21,147 nucleotides of DNA, from the NCBI GenBank assembly GCA_045629725.1, contig JAZQRT010000152.1, forward strand, positions 1-21,147. Reading direction: 5' to 3'. The stretch's first letter is position 1. Every line of letters begins with the position of its first letter. Positions 1 to 6,782 of this stretch are shown one piece after another. The stretch comes from SIG714 sp045629725. GTDB lineage: Bacteria > Bacillota > Clostridia > Oscillospirales > CAG-272. The notes beneath the pieces are model-generated. The model saw only the letters and a list, made by a program, of their open reading frames with translations, was not told the DNA's origin and made no database searches. Position numbers and translations under genes: made by a program.

Positions 1-55
1 TCTTGACTTCTTAAGATCATGTAATATCAAGGTGGAGGTGATCCCCCATGAATGA
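1..55 (+). CDS. metN: MetN C-terminal end (methionine ABC transporter ATPase), partial
   Basis: Only the last 17 codons are in the window, read in the frame starting at base 2 and ending with TGA at 53-55. They read LDFLRSCNIKVEVIPHE, which looks like the end of the C-terminal NIL regulatory domain of MetN, the cytoplasmic ATPase of the D/L-methionine importer. The identity rests mainly on position: the stop overlaps the metI start by 8 bases, and metI and metQ follow. The ATPase domain lies outside the window, so nothing can be said about it. A full-strength Shine-Dalgarno for metI (GGAGGTGAT, 34-42) is embedded in these codons, which suggests coupled translation of the two genes. Confidence 0.75.
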   Translation, partial: LDFLRSCNIKVEVIPHE

Positions 56-743
56 ACTTTTGCAAAAGCTTATTCCAAACGTAATAATATATAAGGAAAA
101 ATTCTTTACAGCATGTACATCCACCCTTGAGATGTTCCTTATCTCGGGTATATTTTCCTTCGTTCTCGGTCTTGCGGTGGGAGTGCTCCTTACGATCACT
201 AAAAAAGACGGCATAAAAGAGAACCGCACGGTATATTTTATAATTGATACCTTCATTAACGTGTTCCGTGCAATCCCCTTCCTAATTCTTCTTATCTTCC
301 TCATTCCCTTCACGAGAGCGATGGTGGGCACGGCAATCGGAGTTACGGGTGCGATCATTCCCCTTATATTCGGAACGGTTCCCTTCTTCTCCCGACAGGT
401 CGAAACGGCACTTGCAAACGTAGCCCCCGGAAAGATAGAAGCCGCAAGAAGCATGGGAAGCGGAACATTCGGACTTATTTTCCGAGTTTACCTCCACGAA
501 GCAGTACCGGAGCTTATAAGAGTTACGACCATCACAGCCATCAGCCTTGTTGGTCTTACCACAATGGCAGGTGCAGTTGGCGCAGGCGGTCTTGGAAGCT
601 TCTGTATCAACTACGGACAGAGCCTTAACCATCAGGACATCGTTATCGTATGCGTTATCGTTCTTCTTATTTTCGTTTGCATACTTCAGACCATCGGATC
701 ATTCCTTGCAAAGAGATCCACCAACCGCAAGATCTTCAAGTAA
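48..743 (+). CDS. metI: MetI, methionine ABC transporter permease
   Basis: 231 residues, the usual length for MetI. This is the membrane-spanning subunit that pairs with MetN to carry methionine, delivered by MetQ, across the cytoplasmic membrane. About five hydrophobic segments are visible (roughly residues 26-50, 62-88, 97-113, 160-186 and 197-219). The cytoplasmic coupling loop (EAA motif) runs at about 131-155, starting EAARSMGS and containing HEAVPELI, as in MetI-type permeases. The start at 48 is set by GGAGGTGAT at 34-42 with 5-base spacing, an unusually complete match to the 16S rRNA tail. The gene overlaps the end of metN by 8 bases and lies 74 bases before metQ, so metN-metI-metQ is very likely one operon. 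Other amino-acid permeases share the fold, but the neighbours favour methionine. Confidence 0.93.
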   Translation: MNELLQKLIPNVIIYKEKFFTACTSTLEMFLISGIFSFVLGLAVGVLLTITKKDGIKENRTVYFIIDTFINVFRAIPFLILLIFLIPFTRAMVGTAIGVTGAIIPLIFGTVPFFSRQVETALANVAPGKIEAARSMGSGTFGLIFRVYLHEAVPELIRVTTITAISLVGLTTMAGAVGAGGLGSFCINYGQSLNHQDIVIVCVIVLLIFVCILQTIGSFLAKRSTNRKIFK

Positions 744-817
744 TTAAGATCAATAAAACCGTTATAAATTTAAAAATTATATAAAAACAATAATTATTTT
801 AAAGGAGATATTTTCCA

Positions 818-1741
818 ATGAAATCCACATTCAAGCGTATTCTTTCGGTTGCTCTTGCAGCAATCTTCGCACTTTCTGCGATCACAACATTCACATCATG
901 CACAACCACAGGCGAAGCTGTTAAGATCGGTGTTCCCGACGACGCTACAAACCTTGCACGTGCAATAAAGCTTCTTGAGAGTCAGGGATTTATTGAAGTT
1001 GATCCCGCTGCAGGATACTCACCTGAACTTAAAGACATTACAAAGTATATCTACAATATCGAGATCGTTCCCACAACAGCAAACACACTTACATCCACAC
1101 TTCAGGACTACACAGCAAGTACAATTAACGGTACATATGCTACATCTGCAGGACTCGTTCCCTCCAAGGACGGTATCGTTACTGAAAATCAAGGTACAGA
1201 CGGCGACAACCCCTACGTAAACATTATCGTTGCAAGAACTGCAGAGAAAGATAAGGCTGAATTCAAGACAATCGTTGAAGCATTCCAGACAGCATACGTT
1301 GGCGAATACATGATCGAAAAGTACAGTGAATGTTACTTCCCCTGCTTCGATTACGAAAAGCCCTCCAAGACAGCTGCCGAGATCGTTGCTGAGATCGACG
1401 CATACGAGTCCACAAAGGAAGGCAAAACAGTAATTAAGGTTGGCGTTTGCGGATCATCCAACGACCATTGGAAAGCAGTTCAGAAGATCCTTGACGATCA
1501 GAACGCAGGTATCTACATCCAGCTCGTTGAATTCGATGCATACAACCTTCCCAACCAGGCTCTTAACGAGGGTGATATCGACCTCAACTCCTTCCAGCAC
1601 AAGGCTTACCTCAACAAAGAGATCGACGCTAACGGATACGCTCTTTCAGTTGTAGGTGACACACTTATCGCTCCCCTTACACTTTACTCCAACAAAGTTG
1701 ACTCCATTCAGGCTCTCAAGGACCTTGCAGGACTTAAGTAA
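818..1741 (+). CDS. metQ: MetQ/NlpA-family methionine-binding lipoprotein, halves in circularly permuted order
   Basis: 307 residues. A lipoprotein signal peptide (about 1-27) ends in a lipobox-like FTSC with Cys28 as the likely lipid-anchored residue. It is the outer-surface binding protein that should feed MetI/MetN. The domain order is unusual. Residues about 34-180 (IGVPDDATNLARAIKLLE, NGTYATSAGL, GDNPYVNIIV) resemble the part that normally comes after the hinge in MetQ. Residues about 203-307 (IKVGVCGSSNDHWKAVQ, NQALNEGDIDLNSFQHKAYL, GDTLIAPLTLYS) resemble the part that normally follows the signal peptide. The join lies near 180-203, and the stop falls where a normal MetQ would cross into the next lobe. 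Both halves look complete, so this appears to be a circular permutation rather than a truncation. AAAGGAG at 801-807 is the RBS. Methionine as ligand is inferred from family and operon. Confidence 0.9.
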   Translation: MKSTFKRILSVALAAIFALSAITTFTSCTTTGEAVKIGVPDDATNLARAIKLLESQGFIEVDPAAGYSPELKDITKYIYNIEIVPTTANTLTSTLQDYTASTINGTYATSAGLVPSKDGIVTENQGTDGDNPYVNIIVARTAEKDKAEFKTIVEAFQTAYVGEYMIEKYSECYFPCFDYEKPSKTAAEIVAEIDAYESTKEGKTVIKVGVCGSSNDHWKAVQKILDDQNAGIYIQLVEFDAYNLPNQALNEGDIDLNSFQHKAYLNKEIDANGYALSVVGDTLIAPLTLYSNKVDSIQALKDLAGLK

Positions 1742-1750
1742 TTTATAGAT

Positions 1751-1795
1751 CACACCAAGACTTCCCGCCGTAAGGTGTGGAGGTCTTGTTTGTTT
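1751..1795 (+). terminator. Hairpin terminator after metQ
   Basis: AAGACTTCC (1757-1765) pairs with GGAGGTCTT (1779-1787), one pair being a T-G wobble, followed by a T-rich tail (TGTTTGTTTAATTT). A competing stem, CACACC (1751-1756) with GGTGTG (1774-1779), uses the same region. The hairpin lies 10 bases after the metQ stop and before the RBS of the next gene, so it may end or attenuate the met operon transcript. Confidence 0.6.
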
Positions 1796-1813
1796 AATTT
1801 GAAAGGAATTGCC

Positions 1814-3001
1814 ATGAACAGTTCAAATTTTTTCTTAGAAGAAGCAAAAAGAATACACCCCGAGGTAGTGGCGCTGAGACGTTATTTTCATAAGCACCCC
1901 GAGGTGTCAAAGAATGAATATAACACGGCTTTGAAGATCGAGGAAGAGCTTGACAAGCTCGGTCTTTCACATAAAAGAGTTGGCCAAACGGGAGTATGCA
2001 CAGAAATAGACGGCGCTCTTGATGGCGAAAAGACTATAATATTAAGAGCTGATATTGATGCCCTGCCCGTAAAAGAGGAGCATATCTGCGAATATACGAG
2101 CGTAAACGAGGGCGTAATGCACGCCTGCGGACACGATGCCCACACTGCTTGCCTGCTTGGTGCGGCAAAAATTCTTTCAGAAAACCGAGATAAATTCGGC
2201 GGTAAGGTCAAGATACAGTTCCAACAGGCAGAGGAGATCGGATACGGCGCGAGAGTATTTATTGACAAGGGGCTTGTCACAGGCGACCGTTCCTTCGGTA
2301 TTCACGTAACACCCTCCTTTGATGCAGGACAGATCGTGCTCTCACCCGGACCCAATAACGCAAGTGTTGACTGGTTCAAGATCAGCATAGAGGGCAAATC
2401 CGCTCACGTTTCAACGCCCCACCTCGGTGTTGATGCAGCATATATTGCTTCTCAAATCCTTATAAGTATTCAAGCAATCGTCACACGCCAGACCGATCCT
2501 ATGGAAAATCTCCTTGTAGGTGTTGGAAAAATAAACGCGGGAACGGCTTATAATATCGTTGCGGAGCATGCAGAGCTCGAGGGCACAGTACGTGCTTTAA
2601 CACCCGAAACACGGGCAAAGACCAAGGAAAGAATCGAAAAGCTTGCCGCGTCTATCGCTGAAAATTATGGCGGTAAGGCATCTATTGAATGGCAGGACTT
2701 TACCTCCCCCCTTATCAACGATGAGGGCGTCTGCCGTGAAGCATGGGGCGTTGCCGAGGAGCTTTTCGGCAAGGAAAACGTGATAAAGTCTGCACTTCCC
2801 ACCCTCGGCGGCGATGACTTTGCAGAATACATTTTAAAAGTACCCGGCGCATATGCAAAGGTCGGATCACGCAATCCCGAAGTATTTGAAACAACTGTTG
2901 CTATGCACAACTGCAAATTTGACATTGACGAAAGCTGCCTTATCACAGGCTGCGCCATCTATTCCGCTTACGCCGTATCTTACCTTAACGGAAAGGTTTA
3001 A
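1814..3001 (+). CDS. M20-family metallo-amidohydrolase (N-acyl amino acid amidohydrolase-like)
   Basis: 395 residues, typical for the M20D/AbgB-HipO-YxeP family, cytoplasmic zinc or manganese enzymes that hydrolyse N-acyl amino acids. Visible motifs are an Asp in LRADIDALP (about 80), HACGHDAH at 103-110 with metal-ligand Cys105, His107 and His110, the catalytic/ligand Glu pair E140-E141 in QQAEEIG, GIHV (His164), and a C-terminal GGDDFAEY with a ligand His in AMHNCKFDIDE. The start is placed at ATG 1814, preceded by GAAAGGA. A GTG 39 bases upstream lies inside the terminator hairpin and lacks an RBS. The gene follows metNIQ by 72 bases, so it may release methionine or a related sulfur amino acid from an imported N-acyl or conjugated form. 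That substrate is inference; aminobenzoyl-glutamate, hippurate and other acyl amino acids are equally allowed by the motifs. Confidence 0.9.
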   Translation: MNSSNFFLEEAKRIHPEVVALRRYFHKHPEVSKNEYNTALKIEEELDKLGLSHKRVGQTGVCTEIDGALDGEKTIILRADIDALPVKEEHICEYTSVNEGVMHACGHDAHTACLLGAAKILSENRDKFGGKVKIQFQQAEEIGYGARVFIDKGLVTGDRSFGIHVTPSFDAGQIVLSPGPNNASVDWFKISIEGKSAHVSTPHLGVDAAYIASQILISIQAIVTRQTDPMENLLVGVGKINAGTAYNIVAEHAELEGTVRALTPETRAKTKERIEKLAASIAENYGGKASIEWQDFTSPLINDEGVCREAWGVAEELFGKENVIKSALPTLGGDDFAEYILKVPGAYAKVGSRNPEVFETTVAMHNCKFDIDESCLITGCAIYSAYAVSYLNGKV

Positions 3002-3017
3002 AGGCAATATATAACAT

Positions 3018-3066
3018 AAAACCGCTAAGAGAAGCCACCACGTGTTTCCCTCAGCGGTTTTGTTTT
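3018..3066 (+). terminator. Intrinsic terminator after the M20 gene
   Basis: AAAACCGCT (3018-3026) and AGCGGTTTT (3053-3061) form a 9-bp stem that extends inward with mismatches. It is followed by TGTTTTTAT. It lies 16 bases past the M20 stop and just upstream of the blaI-type promoter. Confidence 0.85.
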
Positions 3067-3085
3067 TATGAAATTAAAAAAAGAC

Positions 3086-3137
3086 TTGACAAATCCGCTC
3101 TAATGTGTTAGACTATGGTTGCTCTAATGGATTAGAG
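3086..3137 (+). promoter_or_regulatory. Promoter with two tandem inverted-repeat operators for the BlaI-type repressor
   Basis: TTGACA (3086-3091), a 17-base spacer and TAGACT (3109-3114) form a likely SigA promoter. Two related dyads overlap or follow it: TCTAAtgtgTTAGA (3099-3112), covering the spacer and -10, and CTCTAATggATTAGAG (3122-3137), just before the RBS. Their centres are 24 bases apart. The shared half-site (C)TCTAAT, placed at the promoter of a BlaI/MecI-family gene, indicates autorepression. Binding is inferred. Confidence 0.8.
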
Positions 3138-3152
3138 AAAGGAGAATGATCT

Positions 3153-3521
3153 ATGGAAACACCAAAAATATTTGAAAGTGAATACAGATTTTGTCTTATT
3201 TTATGGGAGCATGAGCCAATAAAAAGCGGTGAGCTTGTTAAGCTTTGCAAGGAACAGCTTGGTTGGAAATCTACCACGACCTATACCGTCATCAAACGTT
3301 TGTCCGAGCGAGGTGTAGTTAAAAACGAGAACTCCATCGTTTCAACCTTGGTCAGCAAGGATGAGGTTCAGGCATCCGAGATAAACGAAATGGTGGAAAG
3401 GACCTTTGAGGGCTCACTTCCCGCTTTTATTGCGGCATTTACAAAACACCAAAAGATTTCAGACAAGGAGATTGACGAGGTTCAAAAAATGATCGACCGC
3501 TTTAGGAAAGGAGAAAAGTAA
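3153..3521 (+). CDS. BlaI/MecI/CopY-family transcriptional repressor
   Basis: 122 residues, the normal size for this family. An N-terminal winged helix (about 5-75; KSTTTYTVIKRLSERGVV is the DNA-recognition region) is followed by a C-terminal dimerisation helix region (about 78-120). These dimeric repressors bind inverted repeats and are cut or released when a partner M56 membrane protease senses a signal. Two matching dyads lie directly upstream, and the partner protease gene starts on the last base of this stop codon (TAATG), so the two genes are translationally coupled. The RBS GGAG is at 3141-3144. BlaI or MecI in the strict sense (beta-lactamase control) is not supported: no beta-lactamase or PBP gene is nearby and the partner has no penicillin-binding domain. 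Confidence 0.93.
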   Translation: METPKIFESEYRFCLILWEHEPIKSGELVKLCKEQLGWKSTTTYTVIKRLSERGVVKNENSIVSTLVSKDEVQASEINEMVERTFEGSLPAFIAAFTKHQKISDKEIDEVQKMIDRFRKGEK

Positions 3522-5539
3522 TGTCAGAAATATTCCTGAAAATATTAAACATGAGCATTTCCGCAGGCTATATCGTTCTTGCAGTGCTGCTTTTCCGTAT
3601 TCTTCTAAAAAAGGCGCCCAAATGGATCAACGTTGTTCTTTGGGGCATCGTGGGACTTCGTCTTATTTGTCCCTTTTCCATCGAAAGCGTACTGAGCCTT
3701 ATACCGAGCTCGGAGGTTGTAAGTCCCGATATTATGATGGATAATACTCCTGCTATTAATTCGGGCATACCGATAATCAACAGCGTTGTAAATCCTGTTA
3801 TTGGCGAATCATTTTCTCCGACTCCCGGCGACAGCGCAAATCCCTTGCAGATATTGATTCCCATACTGAGTGCTATATGGATCGCCGGAATGGTCACGCT
3901 TATCATCTATACCGTTGTCAGTTACGCCAAAATAAAGCGCAAGATCGGAACGGCGGTGCTTTATACGGATAATATCTATCAGAGCGAGAACGTGGTATCT
4001 CCTTTTGTGCTCGGCATTATCAAGCCCAACATCTATCTTCCCTTTGGTATGAGCCAGAAAGATATGGAGCACGTGCTGTCACACGAAATGGCGCACATTC
4101 GCCGTAAAGACCACCTTTGGAAGCCTCTTGGATTCCTTCTTTTGACGCTCCATTGGTTCAATCCTCTTATGTGGCTCGGCTACGTTCTGCTTTGCCGTGA
4201 CATTGAGCTCGCTTGTGACGAAAAGGTTATCGGAGAGCTTGACCGCGACTCGAGAGCCGACTACACCGAGGCACTTCTTGCTTGCAGTGTGAATCGCCGA
4301 ATGATTACCGCTTGTCCCCTTGCCTTTGGCGAGGTAGGAGTCAAAGATCGTGTAAAGTCTGTGCTGAGCTACAAGAAGCCTGCGTTTTGGATAATCGTTG
4401 TTGCGGTTATTATCTGTACATGTCTTGCAGTATGTTTTCTTACAAATCCCGTAAAGGATATTTCAGTTAAGAACACCAATTCCGAAAAGATTGAATTGAT
4501 CATCCCTTATAATTACGGCGGTGGAACATATAGTATACAAAAAATTTTAGAAAACGAATATGAATTCACCCCTGACGGTATAAAAAAGTATGATGGCTCC
4601 CTTGGTAAATACAGAATACTGATTAAATTCGGCGATATCGACCCACCAAGCAATTTTAAAGAAAAATACTCCGGAAAACATGTTGAGCTTGAATATTCAG
4701 AAACTAAGATTCGCGTAAAGCTGGTACAGCCCGAAGATCACGTTTTTTATCTTTATGTCGGATTTGATGAGCCTATAGAAGTCAATTATGTTGAAAGCGG
4801 AAAGCTTAATCAATTTGGCGGTCTTATCAAAATTCCTGTTAAACTCACTAATTCATCCAATACCTCAACGTTTTCAGACCTTAAAGAAAAATATCCACAT
4901 TTTTATGGATTGAATACCGACGGTGGTTTAACAGTTTACATTTGGCAGCTTTCAGAGCTTCATTACGGATGTTATCTTGTCAGCACAAGCACAGACATAC
5001 TCACAGATACAAGCTTTACATTTGAAAATGGTGCTTCGATTCAAGAAATGTTAACTATCATATCAAGTTATAGTATTGGCAAAGAAAACGTTACAATAAA
5101 GCCTGTAAGGAATCCAATATCAAGCTATTATTACGAGATCAATGACGAATACCGTCAAAGCCTTGAGGAGTACTTTTGGTCTGTAAATCCATATTATAAC
5201 GGACTTATTGACAATGCATATATAGATATTGATAATGATGGCACAACCGAACTTTGTACCATGCAATACGGGTTAACATCAGGAGTTTTTTCTTTCATAT
5301 TCAATGCGTGGGAAATAGAAACTAATGAGATTAAATATCACACAGTTTTTTATTCTCAGTGGTATGACCTTTCCTTCCAAAAGGGAGAGGACGGCATAAC
5401 AAGAGTTCAAGGCATAACGCAGGGTGAAAATCCCGAAACACATTTATTCGATATATCCGTTGTGGACGGCGAGGTAAATCTTACGGAAAATGGTATCCAG
5501 ATTGGTTTTATCGCTCCCAAATGGCCAGGATTTGAATAA
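3521..5539 (+). CDS. M56-family (BlaR1/MecR1-type) membrane metalloprotease with an unrecognised C-terminal sensor
   Basis: 672 residues. The N-terminal half is a BlaR1-type integral membrane zinc protease, with hydrophobic segments at about 10-30, 36-54, 108-132 and 286-306. The zinc motif HEMAH is at 188-192, and the third ligand is probably Glu229 in RDIELACDE. In this family an extracellular signal activates the protease, which inactivates the cognate repressor, here the gene just upstream (ATG overlaps its stop). The region after the last membrane segment, about 310-672, should lie outside the cell. It is not a transpeptidase-like domain: no SxxK/SxN/KTG set in the right order is visible. 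It includes an acidic loop DIDNDGTTEL resembling a calcium-binding repeat. The signal is unknown. The sensor DNA is also more AT-rich in feel than the protease part, which may hint at separate origin. Confidence 0.88.
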   Translation: MSEIFLKILNMSISAGYIVLAVLLFRILLKKAPKWINVVLWGIVGLRLICPFSIESVLSLIPSSEVVSPDIMMDNTPAINSGIPIINSVVNPVIGESFSPTPGDSANPLQILIPILSAIWIAGMVTLIIYTVVSYAKIKRKIGTAVLYTDNIYQSENVVSPFVLGIIKPNIYLPFGMSQKDMEHVLSHEMAHIRRKDHLWKPLGFLLLTLHWFNPLMWLGYVLLCRDIELACDEKVIGELDRDSRADYTEALLACSVNRRMITACPLAFGEVGVKDRVKSVLSYKKPAFWIIVVAVIICTCLAVCFLTNPVKDISVKNTNSEKIELIIPYNYGGGTYSIQKILENEYEFTPDGIKKYDGSLGKYRILIKFGDIDPPSNFKEKYSGKHVELEYSETKIRVKLVQPEDHVFYLYVGFDEPIEVNYVESGKLNQFGGLIKIPVKLTNSSNTSTFSDLKEKYPHFYGLNTDGGLTVYIWQLSELHYGCYLVSTSTDILTDTSFTFENGASIQEMLTIISSYSIGKENVTIKPVRNPISSYYYEINDEYRQSLEEYFWSVNPYYNGLIDNAYIDIDNDGTTELCTMQYGLTSGVFSFIFNAWEIETNEIKYHTVFYSQWYDLSFQKGEDGITRVQGITQGENPETHLFDISVVDGEVNLTENGIQIGFIAPKWPGFE

Positions 5540-5558
5540 ACATCTCTGCTAAACAAAC

Positions 5559-5622
5559 AATAATCCCCCAAGTGTAGTCTTGAAATTTTTCAAGCATCTG
5601 CACTGAGGGGATTATTTATTTA
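5559..5622. terminator. Bidirectional terminator between convergent genes
   Basis: AATAATCCCC (5559-5568) and GGGGATTATT (5607-5616) form a 10-bp outer stem, with inner pairing AAGTG/CACT and CTTGAAA/TTTCAAG. The forward strand continues TATTTATATTC and the reverse strand continues with TGTTTGTTTAG. It separates the M56 gene (+) and gpsA (-). Confidence 0.85.
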
Positions 5623-5638
5623 TATTCTTTTAGTTTTA

Positions 5639-6661
5639 TCAATCGAAAATATAGTTCTCAGCCTCGGATTTCTTATCCCTTGTCATAAGAGTCAAAACCG
5701 CACTTTGGGGGCTTACACCGCCAAATACGATATCGTTTGCCGTTTCCGTAATGGGCATCTCAACGTTATATTTCTTTGAAAGCTCCATCGCCGCGGGAAG
5801 TGCATTGATTCCCTCAACCACCATTCCAACCTGCTTTACCGCTTCCTCGGGGGTAATACCCTGCCCGATAAGCTTTCCGCATCTGTTATTACGGCTGTGT
5901 TCACTTGTGGCAGTAACAATAAGGTCTCCTATACCCGCAAGTCCCGAAAAAGTCTGATCGTTGCAGCCCATACGAAGTCCAAGACGCTTGATCTCGGCAA
6001 TTCCTCGTGTGATAAGAGCCGCCTTAGCATTGTCGCCAAGACCGAGCCCTGTTGATATTCCCGTTGCAAGAGCTATAATATTCTTCATAGCACCGCAAAG
6101 CTCAACGCCGCGAACGTCAAAATGTGTATAAACACGCATGCAGGTATTCATAAATACATCCTGCACACGTTCGGCAACCCCGATATCCTCACAGGCTGAT
6201 ATTATAGTTGTGGGAAGATCACGGGCAACCTCCTCTGCGTGGGTGGGTCCCGAAAGCGCCACAAGATCTACGCCCTTTGAAACCCCTGCCCTTGAAAGCT
6301 CGTCCTTTATAACCTCTGTCATTGTGAAAAGTGTATCCTTTTCAATACCCTTTGCAACATCAACAATGATCTGTCCTTCTGCAATATAGGGCGCAAGCTT
6401 CCCTGCAGTGCTTCTGACAAAGGGTGAGGGAACCGCCATAAGGATAAGCTCCTTGCCGCTTACTGCCTCTTTCAAATCTTTTGTAAATTCTGTTTTTTCG
6501 GGAATTACCATACCCGGAAGATTTTTATGTATACGTGTTGAAGACAGTTCATCTATTTCACTTTCAATTGCAGACCACACGATAACGTCATGACCGCTGT
6601 TTGTAAGCATTCTTGCAAGTGCCATACCCCATGTTCCCGCGCCAATTACTCCAATTTTCAT
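5639..6661 (-). CDS. gpsA: Glycerol-3-phosphate dehydrogenase [NAD(P)+]
   Basis: 340 residues, the usual GpsA size. This cytoplasmic enzyme reduces dihydroxyacetone phosphate to sn-glycerol 3-phosphate, the backbone for phospholipid synthesis. Visible features are the N-terminal dinucleotide-binding GAGTWG (7-12), substrate-site VAKGIE (102-107), SGPTHAEE (137-144), the catalytic Lys193 in GAMKNI, GLAGIGDLIVT (240-250) and SRNNR (256-260). The start is ATG at 6661, because GAGGTGAAGG sits just before it. A GTG 9 bases further upstream falls inside that RBS and is rejected. It lies downstream of the SpoIID gene on the same strand, but a hairpin and its own SigA-like promoter in the 121-base gap suggest independent expression. 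The plsY/der genes often linked to gpsA are absent here. Confidence 0.96.
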   Translation of the reverse strand: MKIGVIGAGTWGMALARMLTNSGHDVIVWSAIESEIDELSSTRIHKNLPGMVIPEKTEFTKDLKEAVSGKELILMAVPSPFVRSTAGKLAPYIAEGQIIVDVAKGIEKDTLFTMTEVIKDELSRAGVSKGVDLVALSGPTHAEEVARDLPTTIISACEDIGVAERVQDVFMNTCMRVYTHFDVRGVELCGAMKNIIALATGISTGLGLGDNAKAALITRGIAEIKRLGLRMGCNDQTFSGLAGIGDLIVTATSEHSRNNRCGKLIGQGITPEEAVKQVGMVVEGINALPAAMELSKKYNVEMPITETANDIVFGGVSPQSAVLTLMTRDKKSEAENYIFD

Positions 6662-6693
6662 ATCCTTCACCTCGCAGTTAATATAACGTATTT

Positions 6694-6722
6694 ATTTTAT
6701 CATATATTTTCCAAAAAATCAA
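6694..6722 (-). promoter_or_regulatory. SigA-type promoter for gpsA
   Basis: On the reverse strand, TTGATT (6717-6722), a 17-base spacer and TAAAAT (6694-6699) lie about 33 bases ahead of the gpsA start. Confidence 0.7.
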
Positions 6723-6735
6723 GAGGATAATACAG

Positions 6736-6776
6736 CAGGCTGAAAACACCCATAAATGAGCCTTTTCAGCCTGTTT
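6736..6776. terminator. Hairpin terminator after the SpoIID-family gene
   Basis: CAGGCTGAAAA (6736-6746) and TTTTCAGCCTG (6763-6773) form a perfect 11-bp stem 7 bases past the stop of the reverse-strand SpoIID gene. The T-run is better on the forward strand (TTTTACAG) than on the reverse strand, so termination there may be incomplete. Confidence 0.65.
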
Positions 6777-6782
6777 TACAGC

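Noticed and set aside
818..1741. Reading metQ as a broken or truncated gene because the canonical N-terminal motif is near its end
   Set aside because: The frame is uninterrupted, has its own signal peptide and RBS, and both halves are complete, so permutation explains it better than damage.
1751..1787. An H-type pseudoknot after metQ
   Set aside because: The two stems leave zero-length connecting loops and share a base, so they can only be alternatives, not a stable pseudoknot.
1775..1813. Earlier GTG start for the M20 gene
   Set aside because: It lies inside the terminator hairpin, has no RBS, and the added residues do not match the family; ATG 1814 has GAAAGGA upstream.
3153..5539. A beta-lactam resistance operon
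   Set aside because: The repressor/protease pair is right, but the outer domain lacks the SxxK, SxN and KTG set and no beta-lactamase or PBP gene is present. Scattered SxxK strings (e.g. SETK, SIGK) are not in a transpeptidase context.
6662..6670. GTG 6670 as gpsA start
   Set aside because: It falls within the GAGGTGAAGG ribosome binding site of ATG 6661.
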